The notes under the pieces were generated by a model. The model was given only the letters and a program-made list of their open reading frames with translations. It was not told the origin of the DNA and made no database searches. Positions 30,624 through 42,900 of a DNA stretch of 64,000 nt are shown here, one piece after another (within the stretch, counting starts at the first letter, position 1; each line of letters begins with the position of its first letter). The stretch is from positions 85,692 to 149,691 of the forward strand of contig CAUEEP010000201.1 in the NCBI GenBank assembly GCA_958450365.1, written 5' to 3'. Made by a program: the position numbers and the translations under genes. Source of the DNA: Mesorhabditis belari (Eukaryota; Nematoda; Chromadorea; Rhabditida; Rhabditidae).

Positions 30624-32572
30624 ATGGCCAAACTTTTGTTGTTGGTGCTTTTCTTTGCGGCCACGATTGCGCAGGATGTTTGGTACAAATGTGAGCAGAC
30701 CGATTTGGAGATTGAACAGGTCAGAGTTGAAAGTAATGGGTTTCAAGTGTTAGTTTACAACAATGACAACAATGTTGTTGTTTTGACAGCAATGCTACTG
30801 TGATAACCTTGATCCATCCAAGGTTGGAATTCAGTCGATTGGGCATTAAATCCGAAGCCAACGACTCCAGGAATACTCTAGCTAATTAGATTAGATTGTG
30901 CGCATTTGATATTGGCTCCTTTGCCATTGGCAATCCAACTTTGAGCTCAAATATCTTGGTGTTGGGTTGTCCAATTGAAATATTCTTTGTATTATTAGAT
31001 GCGCCAAGTCTTTCTCTATCGATTGGTACAAAAACTATTTAAATTGAACAGGCAAACACTAAGAAATTTGAGCTCAAAGTTGGATTGGCAAGGGCAAAAG
31101 TGGCGGGCGTATCGAATGTCCAATAACTGCAAGTTTAGGTGTGATGTCCTAGTTTTAGGTGTTTTAATTCTAAAAACCGATAAACCAATGAACCAGCTCT
31201 CGTTTTTTACGATTTTGGCAGATCTTACTATATTTTCAAAAAAAGCAACGTACGGTAGCTTTTAGAAAAAAGCTCAATTGATGAAAAAGTCAGTTAATGG
31301 TTTTTGTTTATGACCGGCTTGTTGTACCCAAAACTACAATTCTCATACAACCTAAATACGTATTTCCAGAAAAGATTCAACAAAGCAATTGGAATCGACG
31401 AGAATCTTACCTTTCGAAATATCAGTGATCTCTACGAAGCGACTTTTGCCGTTTTCCGTCAAGATCAGCTGAAAGTTTGTGGGTAAGGAAATTTTCGGAA
31501 AAGAAATTGATCAGTAAAACACAATCATTGCAGAGGTATTTAAAATTAGGATCACTTTTCAGAGCGCGTCAACAATTCGCTCAATATTTGGGTGCAAAAT
31601 ACATGGATTGTATTGATCCGTGGACGATTTCAAGCTTTGGAGGTTTACCTGGATATGCTCCAATCGATTACGCTCAAATCTGGAATCGACTTGAGTTCGC
31701 ATGTGGAGCTGGATCATTTAGTTAGTTGAGAAAGGAATCTAAAAAGATTTAGAAGAGTTATAAGAGTAAAATTGTTAGTAAAGTTAAAGGATAAACAGTT
31801 GTCTAAATAGTTTTAAGCTTTAAGCTGAAATAAGCCCGAAAATGCAAATCTAAAGTTATTTTGCAATCAGTCACTGTTTTCCTGTTCGAATCCTTAATAT
31901 TTAGATTGAATTCTGTTCATTGCCATTTATTTTTATACTTCTTTAAACTATTTCAAGTCTTTCAACCTCTAGAATCAAAAATAAAACTCTTCTTCAGTCT
32001 CCCTCTACAGCTATGAATGTGTCTACAATGCCACTCGTTTGCCAATGTTCAGCGCATGCTACCAAACTTGGCGCAACAATCGTGATCAATTCATGCACAT
32101 TCAGGACTATTGCGCGTGAGTTTCATTAAAATGAGCTCAAAAGCTAAAATGATCAAAAAAATGATCTCGGGCGGGATCGAACCGCCGACCTTCTGTGTGT
32201 TAGACAGATGTGATAACCACTACACCACGAGACCGTTCTTTGGGGGAGGGAAGAGGGGCATTGTCAAGTCCTTTGGCAGGAAATTTCTTTACTGGAAACA
32301 AGTTGACTAGTTGCTTTAGAGGATAACATTTAATTAGACTTTTTATTATAATAATTTATTAAATTATTAAATTAAACAAAGCTCATTTTAAAAGCTTATT
32401 TTAAAGCTGATTTTTTCTTTTCAGAGCAACGGCTATTTACATGCAATGTGGCTATGATTCGGTCGTTTCTTACGGATGCAATACCAAAGACGATTTGGTA
32501 ATGATTTTGCGCAACAAATCGCTAGAAATTTATTTGAATAAACCAGGATCACAGTTTAGAAAAGAGATCTGA
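30624..32572 (+). CDS. Secreted Cys-rich protein, T20D4.11/DUF19-like domain
   Basis: Exons: 30624-30719 (or to 30746), 31372-31482, 31563-31724, 32011-32115, 32425-32572. Phases agree. The protein starts MAKLLLLVLFFAATIAQ (signal peptide) and then WYKCEQTDLEIEQ. The middle exons read LKVCGARQQFAQYLGAKYMD and YAQIWNRLEFACGAGSF, then YECVYNATRLPMFSACYQTW and IYMQCGYDSVVSYGCN. The spacing Cys-(A/S)RxQF-YLGxxY-(x)C, then WxxLEFxCGxGF, is what I recall of the nematode T20D4.11-like (DUF19) domain; the function is unknown, but secretion is likely. The C-terminal tail after KDDLV has no Cys and could be intron read-through, since GTAATG follows. A palindromic repeat sits in intron 1, a tRNA in intron 4. 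Confidence 0.7.
30915..31115. repeat. Copy of the GCCAATGGCAAAAGGGGCGG palindromic repeat in an intron
   Basis: Shares GCCATTGGCAATCC, AACTTTGAGCTCAAATATCT, GCGCCAAGTCTTTCTCTATC and the inverted forms with the cluster at 10838-11665. Confidence 0.85.
32162..32234 (-). tRNA. tRNA-Val (anticodon AAC), nested in an intron of the DUF19-like gene
   Basis: 73 bases on the minus strand starting GGTCTCGTGGTGTAGTGG. The acceptor stem GGTCTCG pairs with CGAGATC (one G-T pair). The anticodon arm is TCTGT-CTAACAC-ACAGA with anticodon AAC, and the T arm is GGCGG-TTCGATC-CCGCC. Box A (TGGTGTAGTGG) and box B (GGTTCGATCC) are both good. The discriminator is A. It is antisense within intron 4 (32116-32424) of the gene at 30624..32572. 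No intron in the tRNA. Confidence 0.96.
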
Positions 32573-33132
32573 CAACTAGACAAAACTTTTGTGATATTGT
32601 TGACTCGAAAAGTTATCAAAAATTTCTTTAAATGCTTTGCTTAAGTTTTTGAGGTCTTAAAGTGCTTAAAAGTACTTTGATTTGTTTGAAAACTTTATAA
32701 AAGCTGATTTAGTAGATTATCTGAGTTTTAATGGCAATAGTTGGCAAGTTTTAATAGCAGATAAGTCATTTTAAGTTTAATTCCAAATTCAGACTCCTTT
32801 CTATCTTTGCGAAAGCATTCGAATGGGCAATGGACGAATCTGCGCCGGGCAACCAAACCAAAGATGTTATGTTTAAGTAAAAAAAGGCTTTTGTTCAAAT
32901 AAAATTTCTTTGAAAGCAGTTTTTCCACAATTTTACTATGCAAAGGTACGCAAAACTACAGAATTACAGCTCAGCTCAAAGCACCAGCAATCATTTCAAA
33001 GAATGACAGTCAATTCTTCAACACATCCACACTTTGAATTTTCTAATGTACAAAGCTACAACATCCACTTTTTACTACAAACAAAATAAAGATGATATAT
33101 GCACGTATTTGTTCGTTAGGGGTTCTTTTATC
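32573..33132. other. No gene seen
   Basis: AT-rich 3' flank of the preceding gene. No exon chain or repeat was recognised. Confidence 0.5.
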
Positions 33133-33396
33133 CTAGCTAGGGTTGGCTGTGATTATCTCAATCCATCTCTTCACCTCTCTCATCCAGTCGGCATCCCCCT
33201 TCACCTCATATTTTCCCTCATTTACTGGCTTTGGAAGAATAGATTGTATCCAATCGGGTCCAAGCACTGAAGGGTCTTTAGTGGGGGTGCACGGGGTAAG
33301 GAGAGGGTCAGGTGCGGGGTGTCCGGCTACCCACCTGTCGCCTCGCCGCCTTTCCCTCCAGCTTTCCAGCGCTGCCAAGATTTTCTCGACGATCAT
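33133..33396 (-). CDS. GC-rich ORF of unknown origin (87 codons)
   Basis: An open frame on the minus strand with clearly higher GC than its surroundings. It contains LAALESWRERRRGDRWVAGH, TPTKDPSVLGPDWIQSILP and DADWMREVKRWIEII before its stop. Charged and Trp-rich with a protein-like composition, it does not match a family I can name. The compositional contrast suggests a fragment of a mobile element or a recently acquired exon. Whether it is expressed is unknown. Confidence 0.3.
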   Translation of the reverse strand: MIVEKILAALESWRERRRGDRWVAGHPAPDPLLTPCTPTKDPSVLGPDWIQSILPKPVNEGKYEVKGDADWMREVKRWIEIITANPS

Positions 33397-33664
33397 ACAT
33401 TTTCTTTTTTGGATTTGACAAGTGATTCATTTACTAGTTTTAGATTTCGCTTCTTTTTTTGATAGTTTTCTATAGTTGTTAGTGTAGATGGGTAAGCAGA
33501 TTATCTTAAAAGTTCAAGCAATTAAGGACAAATGTTAGAAACCACTATTGGAACTATTTTGATTAACAGTTCAGGCTACGGTTAAAATGAATAGCTGATT
33601 AAGCTCACCCTTACTTTAGAAAATATTTAGTTTTTATTTTGCTCAAGAGGTAGTAGCGAAGGTT

Positions 33665-34120
33665 ATCGGACATTTGACATTTATAGGAACGGACGCCCCG
33701 CCCCTTTTGCCATTGGCAATCCAACTTTGAGCTCAAATTTCTTGGTCTTGGACTATCCAATTTAAATATTCTTAGTATCATTAGATGCACCAAGTCTTTC
33801 TCTATCGATTGGTACAAATACTATTTCAACTGGACATTCCAACGCCAAGATATTTGAGCTCAAAGTTAGATTGCCAATGGTAAAGGGGCGGGGCGCGTAT
33901 AAAAGGTCCGTCGTCCGGCCCCTTTTGCCATTGGCAATCTAACTTTGAGCTCAAATTTCTTGGTGTTGGGTTGTTCAATTTAAATATTCTTGCTATGATT
34001 AGATGCACCAAGTCTTTCTCTATCGATTGGCACAAAAAATATTTAAATTGAACAGTCAAGCACCAAGAAATTTGAGCTCACAGTTGAATTGCCAATGGCA
34101 AAAGGGGCGGGGCAAATGTG
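33665..34120. repeat. Two head-to-head copies of the GCCAATGGCAAAAGGGGCGG palindromic repeat
   Basis: Contains TTTTGCCATTGGCAATCC, AACTTTGAGCTCAAATTTCT, ATCGATTGGTACAAATA and GGGGCGGGGCGCGTATAAAA in both orientations, as at 10838-11665. Confidence 0.9.
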
Positions 34121-34990
34121 CCACAATCAGTATCGGATACCGTACACAAACCCAATCTTTTTCTAGCCCTCTAGCGCAATTTCCAATATATCTTGTTCTA
34201 GTGTTTACTTATTTATTGCCACTAAAACTTTGCTCCATAAATCATTCATCCACAAACTTGATTACAATCTAGTCAAGGACCCACTCGAAAATTCCCATAT
34301 CGAGGTACTCATTTCGAATCTCGGCTTATTCAGGTACACAATTGACATGATCTGACCTAGGAGAGGGTAATAAATCCGTATGGGGCTTGAGATCCTCATA
34401 GGTGAAGAGAAGAGAGGCACTGCCAATTACGGTGCCTTGACCATAAGGGGTGGATCCTCTGTTTCCCAGTACCAGCTTCCAGTCGACCCTCGTCTCTTTC
34501 TTCAATTGGCAAATCGACGGGCATTTTGTTTTTCCGCTTCACCTGTCCTCCTTGCCAATTTAGCAACTTTTACTGGATTCTTTTGATTTGTCATTGATTG
34601 ATCTACGTTAAAATAAAGTTCCTCATGTTCTCACTCAAAAAAACTATCCTTTCATTTAACTTTTCTCCTTCGAATTCACAAAATCTCATTTTATACACTT
34701 TCCAGGAAAGGAATGGCTTTATTGGTAGCAATTTGGTAGTAATTTTACTTTATTTATAACAGTTTACTAATAATAACGGTCAGAATGAGATTTTTTGTCT
34801 AGAAATTATACTTCTATACTCACAGAATAAAATAATACGCTGTCAAGGAGCTAAACTGAATAAACTGATCACATCGATCAATTTATTCAGTTTAGCTAGG
34901 TTACAAAATAGTCTACAAAATTCTAATACATTTGTCTTGTTGTAAGCTTGACAGTTTAGAACATTAATATCATAACATTAGACAAAACTT
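34121..34990. other. Intergenic sequence with two small hairpins
   Basis: Perfect short hairpins occur at about 34850-34897 (AGCTAAACTGAATAAACTGA and its inverse) and 34972-35003 (ATAACATTAGACAAAA and its inverse). A moderately GC-rich stretch at 34340-34560 carries short open frames without recognisable motifs. Confidence 0.55.
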
Positions 34991-34994
34991 TTTG

Positions 34995-35520
34995 TCTAAT
35001 GTTATTGAGCTGTGGAGAATGCGCCAAAAATCAAAGAAATTTCTAAAACTTCTAGCAAATGATACTGTTTTTAAAACTTTTTCAAATGATACGCGTTTGA
35101 TATCAGTAGAAAGGTTAACTAATTCTCTACAAAATGACATTTTAAAGCGAACTCAAACAGCGCCTCAGCTCAACAAAAGGTCATTCTTTTACAAAATCTA
35201 TAAACTGTTATCTAGAGAAAACGGTTGAAGGGATCTTCCTGAAAATTTGGGAACTTATGTAATTAAATGTGCTCTATCTTTTTTATGTAGACGCCAAAAA
35301 AGGTTTATTTGAAGGAAACTGTTAAAACGATGAGTCAGACTCTGCCATTTTGACTAGCTGTGTTTGAGAGTCGATAAACTTCACGAAACAAAAGCTTTGT
35401 GAAATTTCTAAAAAGTCATTTTGTAGAGAAATAGTGGAGCCTTTTAATGAAACAAAACTTGTGTTTAAAGAAGGTTTTATGCGTACAAAAAGTGTCTTTA
35501 AAATTCGGCGTCAATTCTCT
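34995..35520. repeat. Second copy of the dispersed repeat seen at 8830-9345 (opposite orientation)
   Basis: Shares GTTAACTAATTCTCTACAAA, GGAACTTATGTAATTAAATG, TGCTCTATCTTTTTTATGTA, GAAGGTTTTATGCGTACAAA and the CAAAACTTGTGTTTAAAGAA block with 8830-9345 after inversion. Confidence 0.7.
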
Positions 35521-36022
35521 TATCTATTGTATGTTTAATCTTCAAGCGTCAACACTAAATATTTTTTAGATTAATTAATAAGTTGAAAAGTTTCACGGTA
35601 CTTATTGGCTATCTTCCCCAAAAAAGAAACCACAGCGGACCGAAATGTTTACCGTTAATTTTTATGATATTGTGGTTGAATAAATCAAAACTCTAATGAA
35701 TTTGAATTCCAACAGAAGACGTGGTGGGAATTTCAATGAGCGAAGGAGAAAGATAACCAATAAGTACCATTTTCACTATGAAACTTTCATAACTTTCGAC
35801 TAACTTGATGAAACCTGAGTTGCTGTAGTCAAATTAGTCTAGAAATTTACGGTAGACTGAACAAAATCAAATACTTTGACGTAGAAATGCAGTTGCCATT
35901 TTTTCGTTGTCATTTTCCGTGTACCCAAATAGTTGAATGTGTCAGAAAGGGTCAAAAACTAAAACGAAAAACTAATCCGACGTAAAAACAATTAAACTTT
36001 AGTATAACTTACTTTAGTATTA

Positions 36023-36562
36023 CCGTATTTTCTCTAATAGTAATGCACCCCGGCGAGCCGAGTTGGTGACGATTGTACGGTTTCCAAGCTTTCGCAGAAG
36101 CTTAACACTCTAATTCCCCACTAGATCTCATCGTCAGCTAAGTAAGTAATGCTTGTTCCAAAAAGGTACAAATTTTAGAAAACTACCGTAGCCGCCAGTT
36201 TACATTTGATCAGCTAGATTTTGTCTTTATGAGCTGTTATTCTTTGTTGAGCTTTGTGATTCAAAAATTAGGCTAATTGAATTTGGTGGTTGATCATGGT
36301 AGCTTTCTGAAAAGGTGCCTCTTAGAAAAAGGCATTAAAGTGGAGCACACTTGTAATACCTTATTTTCCCTACTAGTAGCCGAGTTGATGACTATTTTAC
36401 GGTTTCCCAGAAACTCAACACTCTAATCCTCGACAAGCTCTCATCGTCAGCTACATTTTCCGACCCCGCATCGATAGGTTCTGATAAGCGGTTCTCGAGA
36501 TTTCGAGCAATTTAGGCGAAGCTTCCGGCGCACTATTAGAGAAAATACGGTACTTTAGTGAC
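36023..36562. repeat. MITE-like composite repeat (second copy of 9975-10410)
   Basis: Begins TACCGTATTTTCTCTAATAG and ends CTATTAGAGAAAATACGGTA, a 20-base perfect inverted repeat. The interior from 36140 matches 9975-10410 closely. It lies in the 5' flank of the ZP gene, about 360 bases upstream of its start codon. Confidence 0.85.
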
Positions 36563-36922
36563 AAGCATTTGTGACTTTCCTTCTAATCATTTTGCATATC
36601 TAATGAAAACAAATTTACCGATTTCATGTTGAAATATTTTAAGAGATTTTAAGACTTTTAAAAAGATTTCCGTTTTTTTGACCCAAAGACGGCTGAGAAA
36701 AACCTCGTACAGACGGACAAACAGACACTGCTCTTTTATATAGTTGATGATATCGATCAAAAAGTTTCAATGACCTTTTAGAGACTTCCGTTCTTCCATT
36801 CATTTGAATCTCATTATCAAATCGACTCTTGACCTTGACTTATTCAAATTTATTTTCCAACTCATCTATTTTTGTCCATCATCAAGTACATCAGTTTTCT
36901 TTTAGAGCAATTTGTTTTCTCG

Positions 36923-39900
36923 ATGCTTTTGATTTTTCTACTCTTGCTTTCATTTGAAAGCGTTGGTGGGAAAGGCTTTGGTGAGTATTTTCAATAAAAT
37001 TGGATTTAAATTTAGATAAACTGATAACAAAACTCTCCTTTAGCATTATAAACTTTAAATTTTAGTCGAAGAAGTGACATGCAACAATGATTCGTTGACA
37101 ATTTTCCTTAATCAATCCGATCCCGATTTGACGAGATGGATTATGGGTGAGTAGTTAAAAGAAGTAAAATATTTGATTAGTTGAAAAGACAGGGATAAAA
37201 TTGATTGTTGCTTCTTTAAGGCCTTTTTGTTCAATCCTTAAAAATGGTATTGAGTGATCGGTTTGAATTTCTAAAGGTTTCTAAAGATTTTTAGGTTCTA
37301 AAGGCAATTGGGAACTTAAAAACTTAAATCGAGATATCTGTTGAATATTTATGGCAAATTTTCAGCTCTGATTTCTAGATATAAAAAGGATATGATGGGT
37401 TAAAATATTAAAACTAAAGTTCATTGTTCATTCATTGATTATAAAGCAACAAACAAGACTTGAAGGTTGACGGATGAAGCCTTTGAAAAGTTTTTGAGAG
37501 ATTGGAATCGGTAATTGGGAGCTCGAAAGATACTTTTATTATTGGACAACTGCTCGTTCTTGGACAACGGCTCGTTCTCGAATTCAATTCAACAATATTA
37601 ATATTAAACTGCAATTCTTTGTACCAAATGCGACTTTGTACCAAATGCGACTTTAGTAGTTCAATCTTTCAAGGAAATATTCAGAAATTCAAGGTTCAAA
37701 ATAAAGGAAAAGCACCATGATGAAGGAAAAGCACAAAGATGCTCTTATTGGACAACTGACATCATCCTTGAATTCAATTGAACAACGTTAACAATATTAA
37801 ACTGCAATTCTCTTGTACCAAATGCGACTTTAGTAGTTCAATCTTGCAAGGAATTTCTCAGAAATTCAAAGTTCATGAAGGAAAAGCACCATGTTTTGAA
37901 GTGTTCAACCAGTTGATTGTAACACTTTTCCATTGCCAGAACTATCTGCTGTACTTCTAAAACTTTGTCAACTACGAAACAAACAAGGCTTGAAGTTTGA
38001 CGGATGAAGTCTTTGAAGTTTTTGAGAGTTTGACAATTGGGAACTCGAAAGATACTCTTATTGGACAACTGCCATCATCTTGAATTCAGTTGAACAACAT
38101 TAACAACATTAAACTGCAATTCTCTTGTACCAAATGCGACTTTAGTAGTTCAGCCTTGCAAGGAATTATTCAGAACTTCAAAGTTCATGAAGGAAAAGGG
38201 CCACGTTTTGAAGCGTTCAGCCATTTGATGAAGAACCAATTGACCAATTGATCACTTTTCCATTTGCAGAACCATCTGCTCAGCCAATCATCTACGTCTA
38301 CGATCACATCAACATGCGCAGTTGCAATTCGAAAATCAAGAATGAGACGACGTCGTTGAATTGGTATTTTCGAATCCCGTATGGACCGGAGTGCAATGTG
38401 AATCTTGTGGACTTGGTAAAGAAAATTGTTGAATTAAAACCCAATCCAAAAACTTTTAGGAACCCAATCATCGATCAGCCGAGACAACCGTCGTGATTGA
38501 AGACTTGAACTCGAGAAATTCCCAGAGGATTAATCATGTCTATTGTTTGTATCAAAAAGTGACAGCTGCACTCAATATCAATGATGTGACAAGGTTAGGT
38601 TTTGCCCTTAAAACTCAAGTATTTTTTACTACAAAGTCAACCAGTAACTTTGCTAACTGAATATCAGAGTTTTTTAGACTTTTAGAAGATTTATTTCAAA
38701 CTAAATCATTAATAACAATAAGTTTTACGTACATTGATTTATTTTGAACAGAGTATTTTGGATCTTTCACATATTTTGCTCTTTTTCTCCGTCTCAATCA
38801 ACTTCTGCATAACACCCATAATTATGAGCTCAATGAACCGTAAGAATTGAGTACACCTGTACGTAAATCGATTGCTGCCCATCTAGGAACCAGTCAAGGA
38901 AAAGATTTTAAGAAGAAGACTAAGAAGACGAGAAGATTTCGAAGATTTCGAAGATTTCGAAGAAACATATAGTTAGCATTTTTATTTACTTAGAATATAC
39001 TCAAAACTTTGCTCTGTCAAACGTAAGTTTTATGCAAATCATGCTGAAGTTCGATAACTTCAACAAATTCACTTGATTTTTGCGTAAGCTATCCATTCAG
39101 TTTGTCTAAAAACGTTCACAAGCAACCGATTTACTTAAATTAGAAATCAAAATGAAGAAAAATGTCTAAGGGTCATTTATCTAAAAACAGATTAAAGAAA
39201 TATTGAGTTTAAAAAGAGTTATGAACCTTTGAACGCAAATTAATTCTCGGATCACCGGTGACCCGGGAAATTTCTCACATTAAAACATTCTAAACGTTCT
39301 TTAAGTTGAATATTTCTTTAATCTGTTTTTAGATAAATGATCTGTGAACATTTCACTTTATTTTGAGCCTTAATTTAAGAAAATCGGTTGTCTGTTAACG
39401 TTTTTAGACGAGTTGGAAGGGAAACAACTAGCAAAAATTAAAAAACCTCGTGGTGAATGTGTTAAATACTAAGAAACTAGCTACCGTAACTACTGTAATA
39501 GTACCCCACCCCCATAATGACGGTGCGGAGCGTTACGTAGTCTAGCTTTGAACGAGTTTTTCTCGACGCTGGTTTATGCTACAATGAGCGCTTAGGTATC
39601 AAAAAATAGCCCTGAATTTCAGCAATTTTTTGATACCAAAGACGCATTTTTTGAAAGTACGGGCGCTTTGAAAAAAATCAAATACTAAAAAACTTTTGCG
39701 ACTACGCGACTGTACGAGGGGGATGGGGTACTATTACAGTATTTACGGTAGGTCTAACCGTAGACGTAATATTACAATATTTCAGTGGAAACAAGCAAGT
39801 CGAATCAACGGGTGGAATCCCGAAAGCCAAAGTGGAGATGCTTTTTCGTGGACACGGCGGGCATCCGTTGAGGGCCGCCAAGTTGGGCGACATTGTCGAA

Positions 39901-42900
39901 TTCTACGTCGCTTTAAGTCCCGATGGTGGGTGAATTCTCTATGGAAACAGTAACCCTTTAAAGACCATTTCAAAGTCAAGATTAAACCTTTTCAAAGTCA
40001 TAAAATCATTATCAGGTGCCTACCGAGGAATCTCGCCCAAAGAGTGCCGCTTCGCTGATCGCGAGGACACCGAATCGCCCGATGCTAAACACTTCACTTT
40101 CGTCAATGATGGGTAAGTTGAATGTAGATAAAAGTTTAAGGGTTAAATTTCTTAGGTTTAAAAGATTTCAAATCCAATTCTAAATTTGAAAAATTAAGTT
40201 TAAAAGATGTTTTGAATAAAGAATGAAAAATGTGAATTTCAAATTTTTCAAATTCAAATGCAAATTGGTTTAACTATAAAGTTTTTTCAAATTTGGATAA
40301 GCAGTTTGTCATTTTGAATTCGAAACTTCAATCTGTCATATTTTATCTGTTCTTTAACAAGTAATCCAGTTAATTTGTATTTAAACAACAAAAAAGCATT
40401 TGATTGTTTAGTAGAGTTGAAGTTGAGCTGGCAAATCAGCTCGATCTTTAAAAATCAAATCTTAAAGTAGTAGGATAGATTTAGACTAACGAAATCTCCA
40501 TTTAGATGCCCTGTTGAAGGAACGGGTGAAGTGATTGACGCTCTGCAAAACGTGAACCAAGAAGTCTACTTCTCGAAGTTCAAAACCTTTCGTTTCGGTG
40601 AGCAGACGACCGTCTTCGCTCACTGTACCGTCCAAGTCTGCATGGATCCAGAAGAATGTTATTCGGTAAGTGTTTTATATGTATGCTTTTCGTTGGTATC
40701 TTTGTTTCTGATGATACAATTTGAGTAGTTGACGAAGTTGATTTAACAGACAAAATATTGGACAATCTTATTCGAAACAAAAATTCGACTAACGAATTCG
40801 ACCAACGAATTTGACTAAAGAGAAACAATCCAGTGAAATGGCGGACAATTAGAGGCCCGAGAAAAGGTCCACACTTTAGAAAACGCTTAAGTTAGCAAAT
40901 AAATAATCTAGATTTTAGCCTTGTTATAAAAGATCCAAAACTCAACCCTGACCGCTGAGAGGCTGAGAAAATATCGTCACAAGAGGAGCACCGGAGAACA
41001 TTATGATGTGAGTTGGATTGAAATTGAAATTGAAACTTTGCAGGCATTCAAATGTGATATTTTTAGATGAATTGAAATCTGTTTCTGAATGTTTCTGAAA
41101 TCTGTGAAGTCTATGTAATTGAAAACTTTTCAGAAATCTGGCGAGCTGCATTTGATCAATCGAATCACTGTACTCGATGCTGGACATTTAAAAGAAAGTA
41201 AACGTATTTTGAATTCAACTAAAACTAACACAACGAACACGTCTAACTAGCAGTTAACCCCCGGCTAAAACAAATTTAGAGAAAGGCAACTTCGAGAGGC
41301 AACTTTTCCAAATCTGAAATCCCTTTAGCCGTTGCTTCCAGTTTTAACCTGTCCGCCTTTGTCATTTGCTCAATTAAGATTGCTGGGCTTCTAGTCAGAA
41401 AATAGACTGAAACTAAAGACGATTAATATATGAAACAATTTAAAATAAACGCTCTAACTAGCAGTTAACCCCCGGCTAAAACAAATTTACATTTCAACAA
41501 CTAACCAGGGAACCTTCCCAAGTTACCCGCGAGTTACAATATGAGGTAGGTGCAAAAAGAAAGGCCTGAAAATGTACGTTCAGAAACTGTTTTCAAAAAC
41601 CGCTAATCGGCAAAACGCACAAAGTTACAACCATTTGAATTTCGAAAAAATGAAGGCTTTTCTCGAATTTCTGGCACACTGATTTTTGCCGGCGGAAAGG
41701 CTTTCCTTTCGCCATCCCAAAGTGCAGCTCGTAGCCTAGTGGTTAGCGTGCCTGCGCTCGGAACTATTTGATCTTGGTTCGGATCCGCTAGCAGTAAAAC
41801 TTTTTGCTTTTTTTTGAAAAACATTAAAAAACCTTTTTGATTGTTAGAAATTTGTATAATGTATTTAATGATTGACAAGACGAGTTTAAGCGAGGTGTAC
41901 AGAACTCGTTGAACCATTGGATGTTTACTTCTTTCAACCATTTAAAGGCGTAATGGAAAAATTCATGATCACATTCGAGCCAGCGACAGCTAAGAGTTCG
42001 AGAGGCAACTTTTCCAAATCTTTTCTTTCTTTTCTATCTTTTCAATCTTTTCCAAATTTGAAATCCCTTTAGCCGTTGCTCCCAGTTTTAACTTGTCTGC
42101 CTTTGTCATTTGCTCAATTAAGATAGCTGAGCTTCTAGTCAGAAAATAGACTGAAACTAAAGACGATTAATATATGAAACAATTTAGCATCAACAATTAA
42201 GGAATTTAATTCATTTCATACTTTAGTTGCTGCCTTGAACGAAAAAAACGATAACGATGGATCGAGTGAGTGCAAGATGGTCCCATATTCAGCCAATTCA
42301 ACCATGTTGACTGTGATCGCAATTCTCACCGTTTTCTCGCTTTCCTTGATGACCATCATCATCTTTATGTACTACAAGAAAAGAAAATCGGAAAAGGTAG
42401 TCAAGAACAATTTGTAGAACTAATTTCAATGTACAGGGTGTTCAGTATTTACGACGTTTCCTTTTTGATAGATTAGCTCCCAAGTTCAACCCTAATTTTT
42501 CAACTGTTATATACAATAATAAAGCTCTGAATATTGGCTACATTTATCTATTTAAAGTTTCCCGATTGGAGATGTACAACTCATTTTACAAGCCTTTGAA
42601 TGAGTACTAGTTGATTCCTCTTCAACACGCTGTCATTTTTCGCGATTTTCATTAGTTGTCAGTTGTCAGAAAAAGTTTTTCGATATTTATTTGATGTTAG
42701 AATATTATTTAACACAATTTAATAATATTAAGAACTGGTTTTGATCGAATTTTTTTACTCAATTTTGAATTGAAGTCAAATTCCTTTGAGGGCGCAAGGA
42801 AAAAAAGTGAAAATTGAGTATTTTTTTGATTTTTATTTTATTTGTACTACATTTGTACTACTATCTACTGCTATCAATTTGTTCAAAATAATTTTTAGAT

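Noticed and set aside
41726..41800. Functional tRNA on the plus strand
   Set aside because: Boxes A and B are present, but the acceptor and anticodon stems do not pair; more likely a SINE head.
41603..41941. A 112-codon minus ORF in ZP intron 8
   Set aside because: It spans the tRNA-like SINE and repeat sequence, with no recognisable domain.
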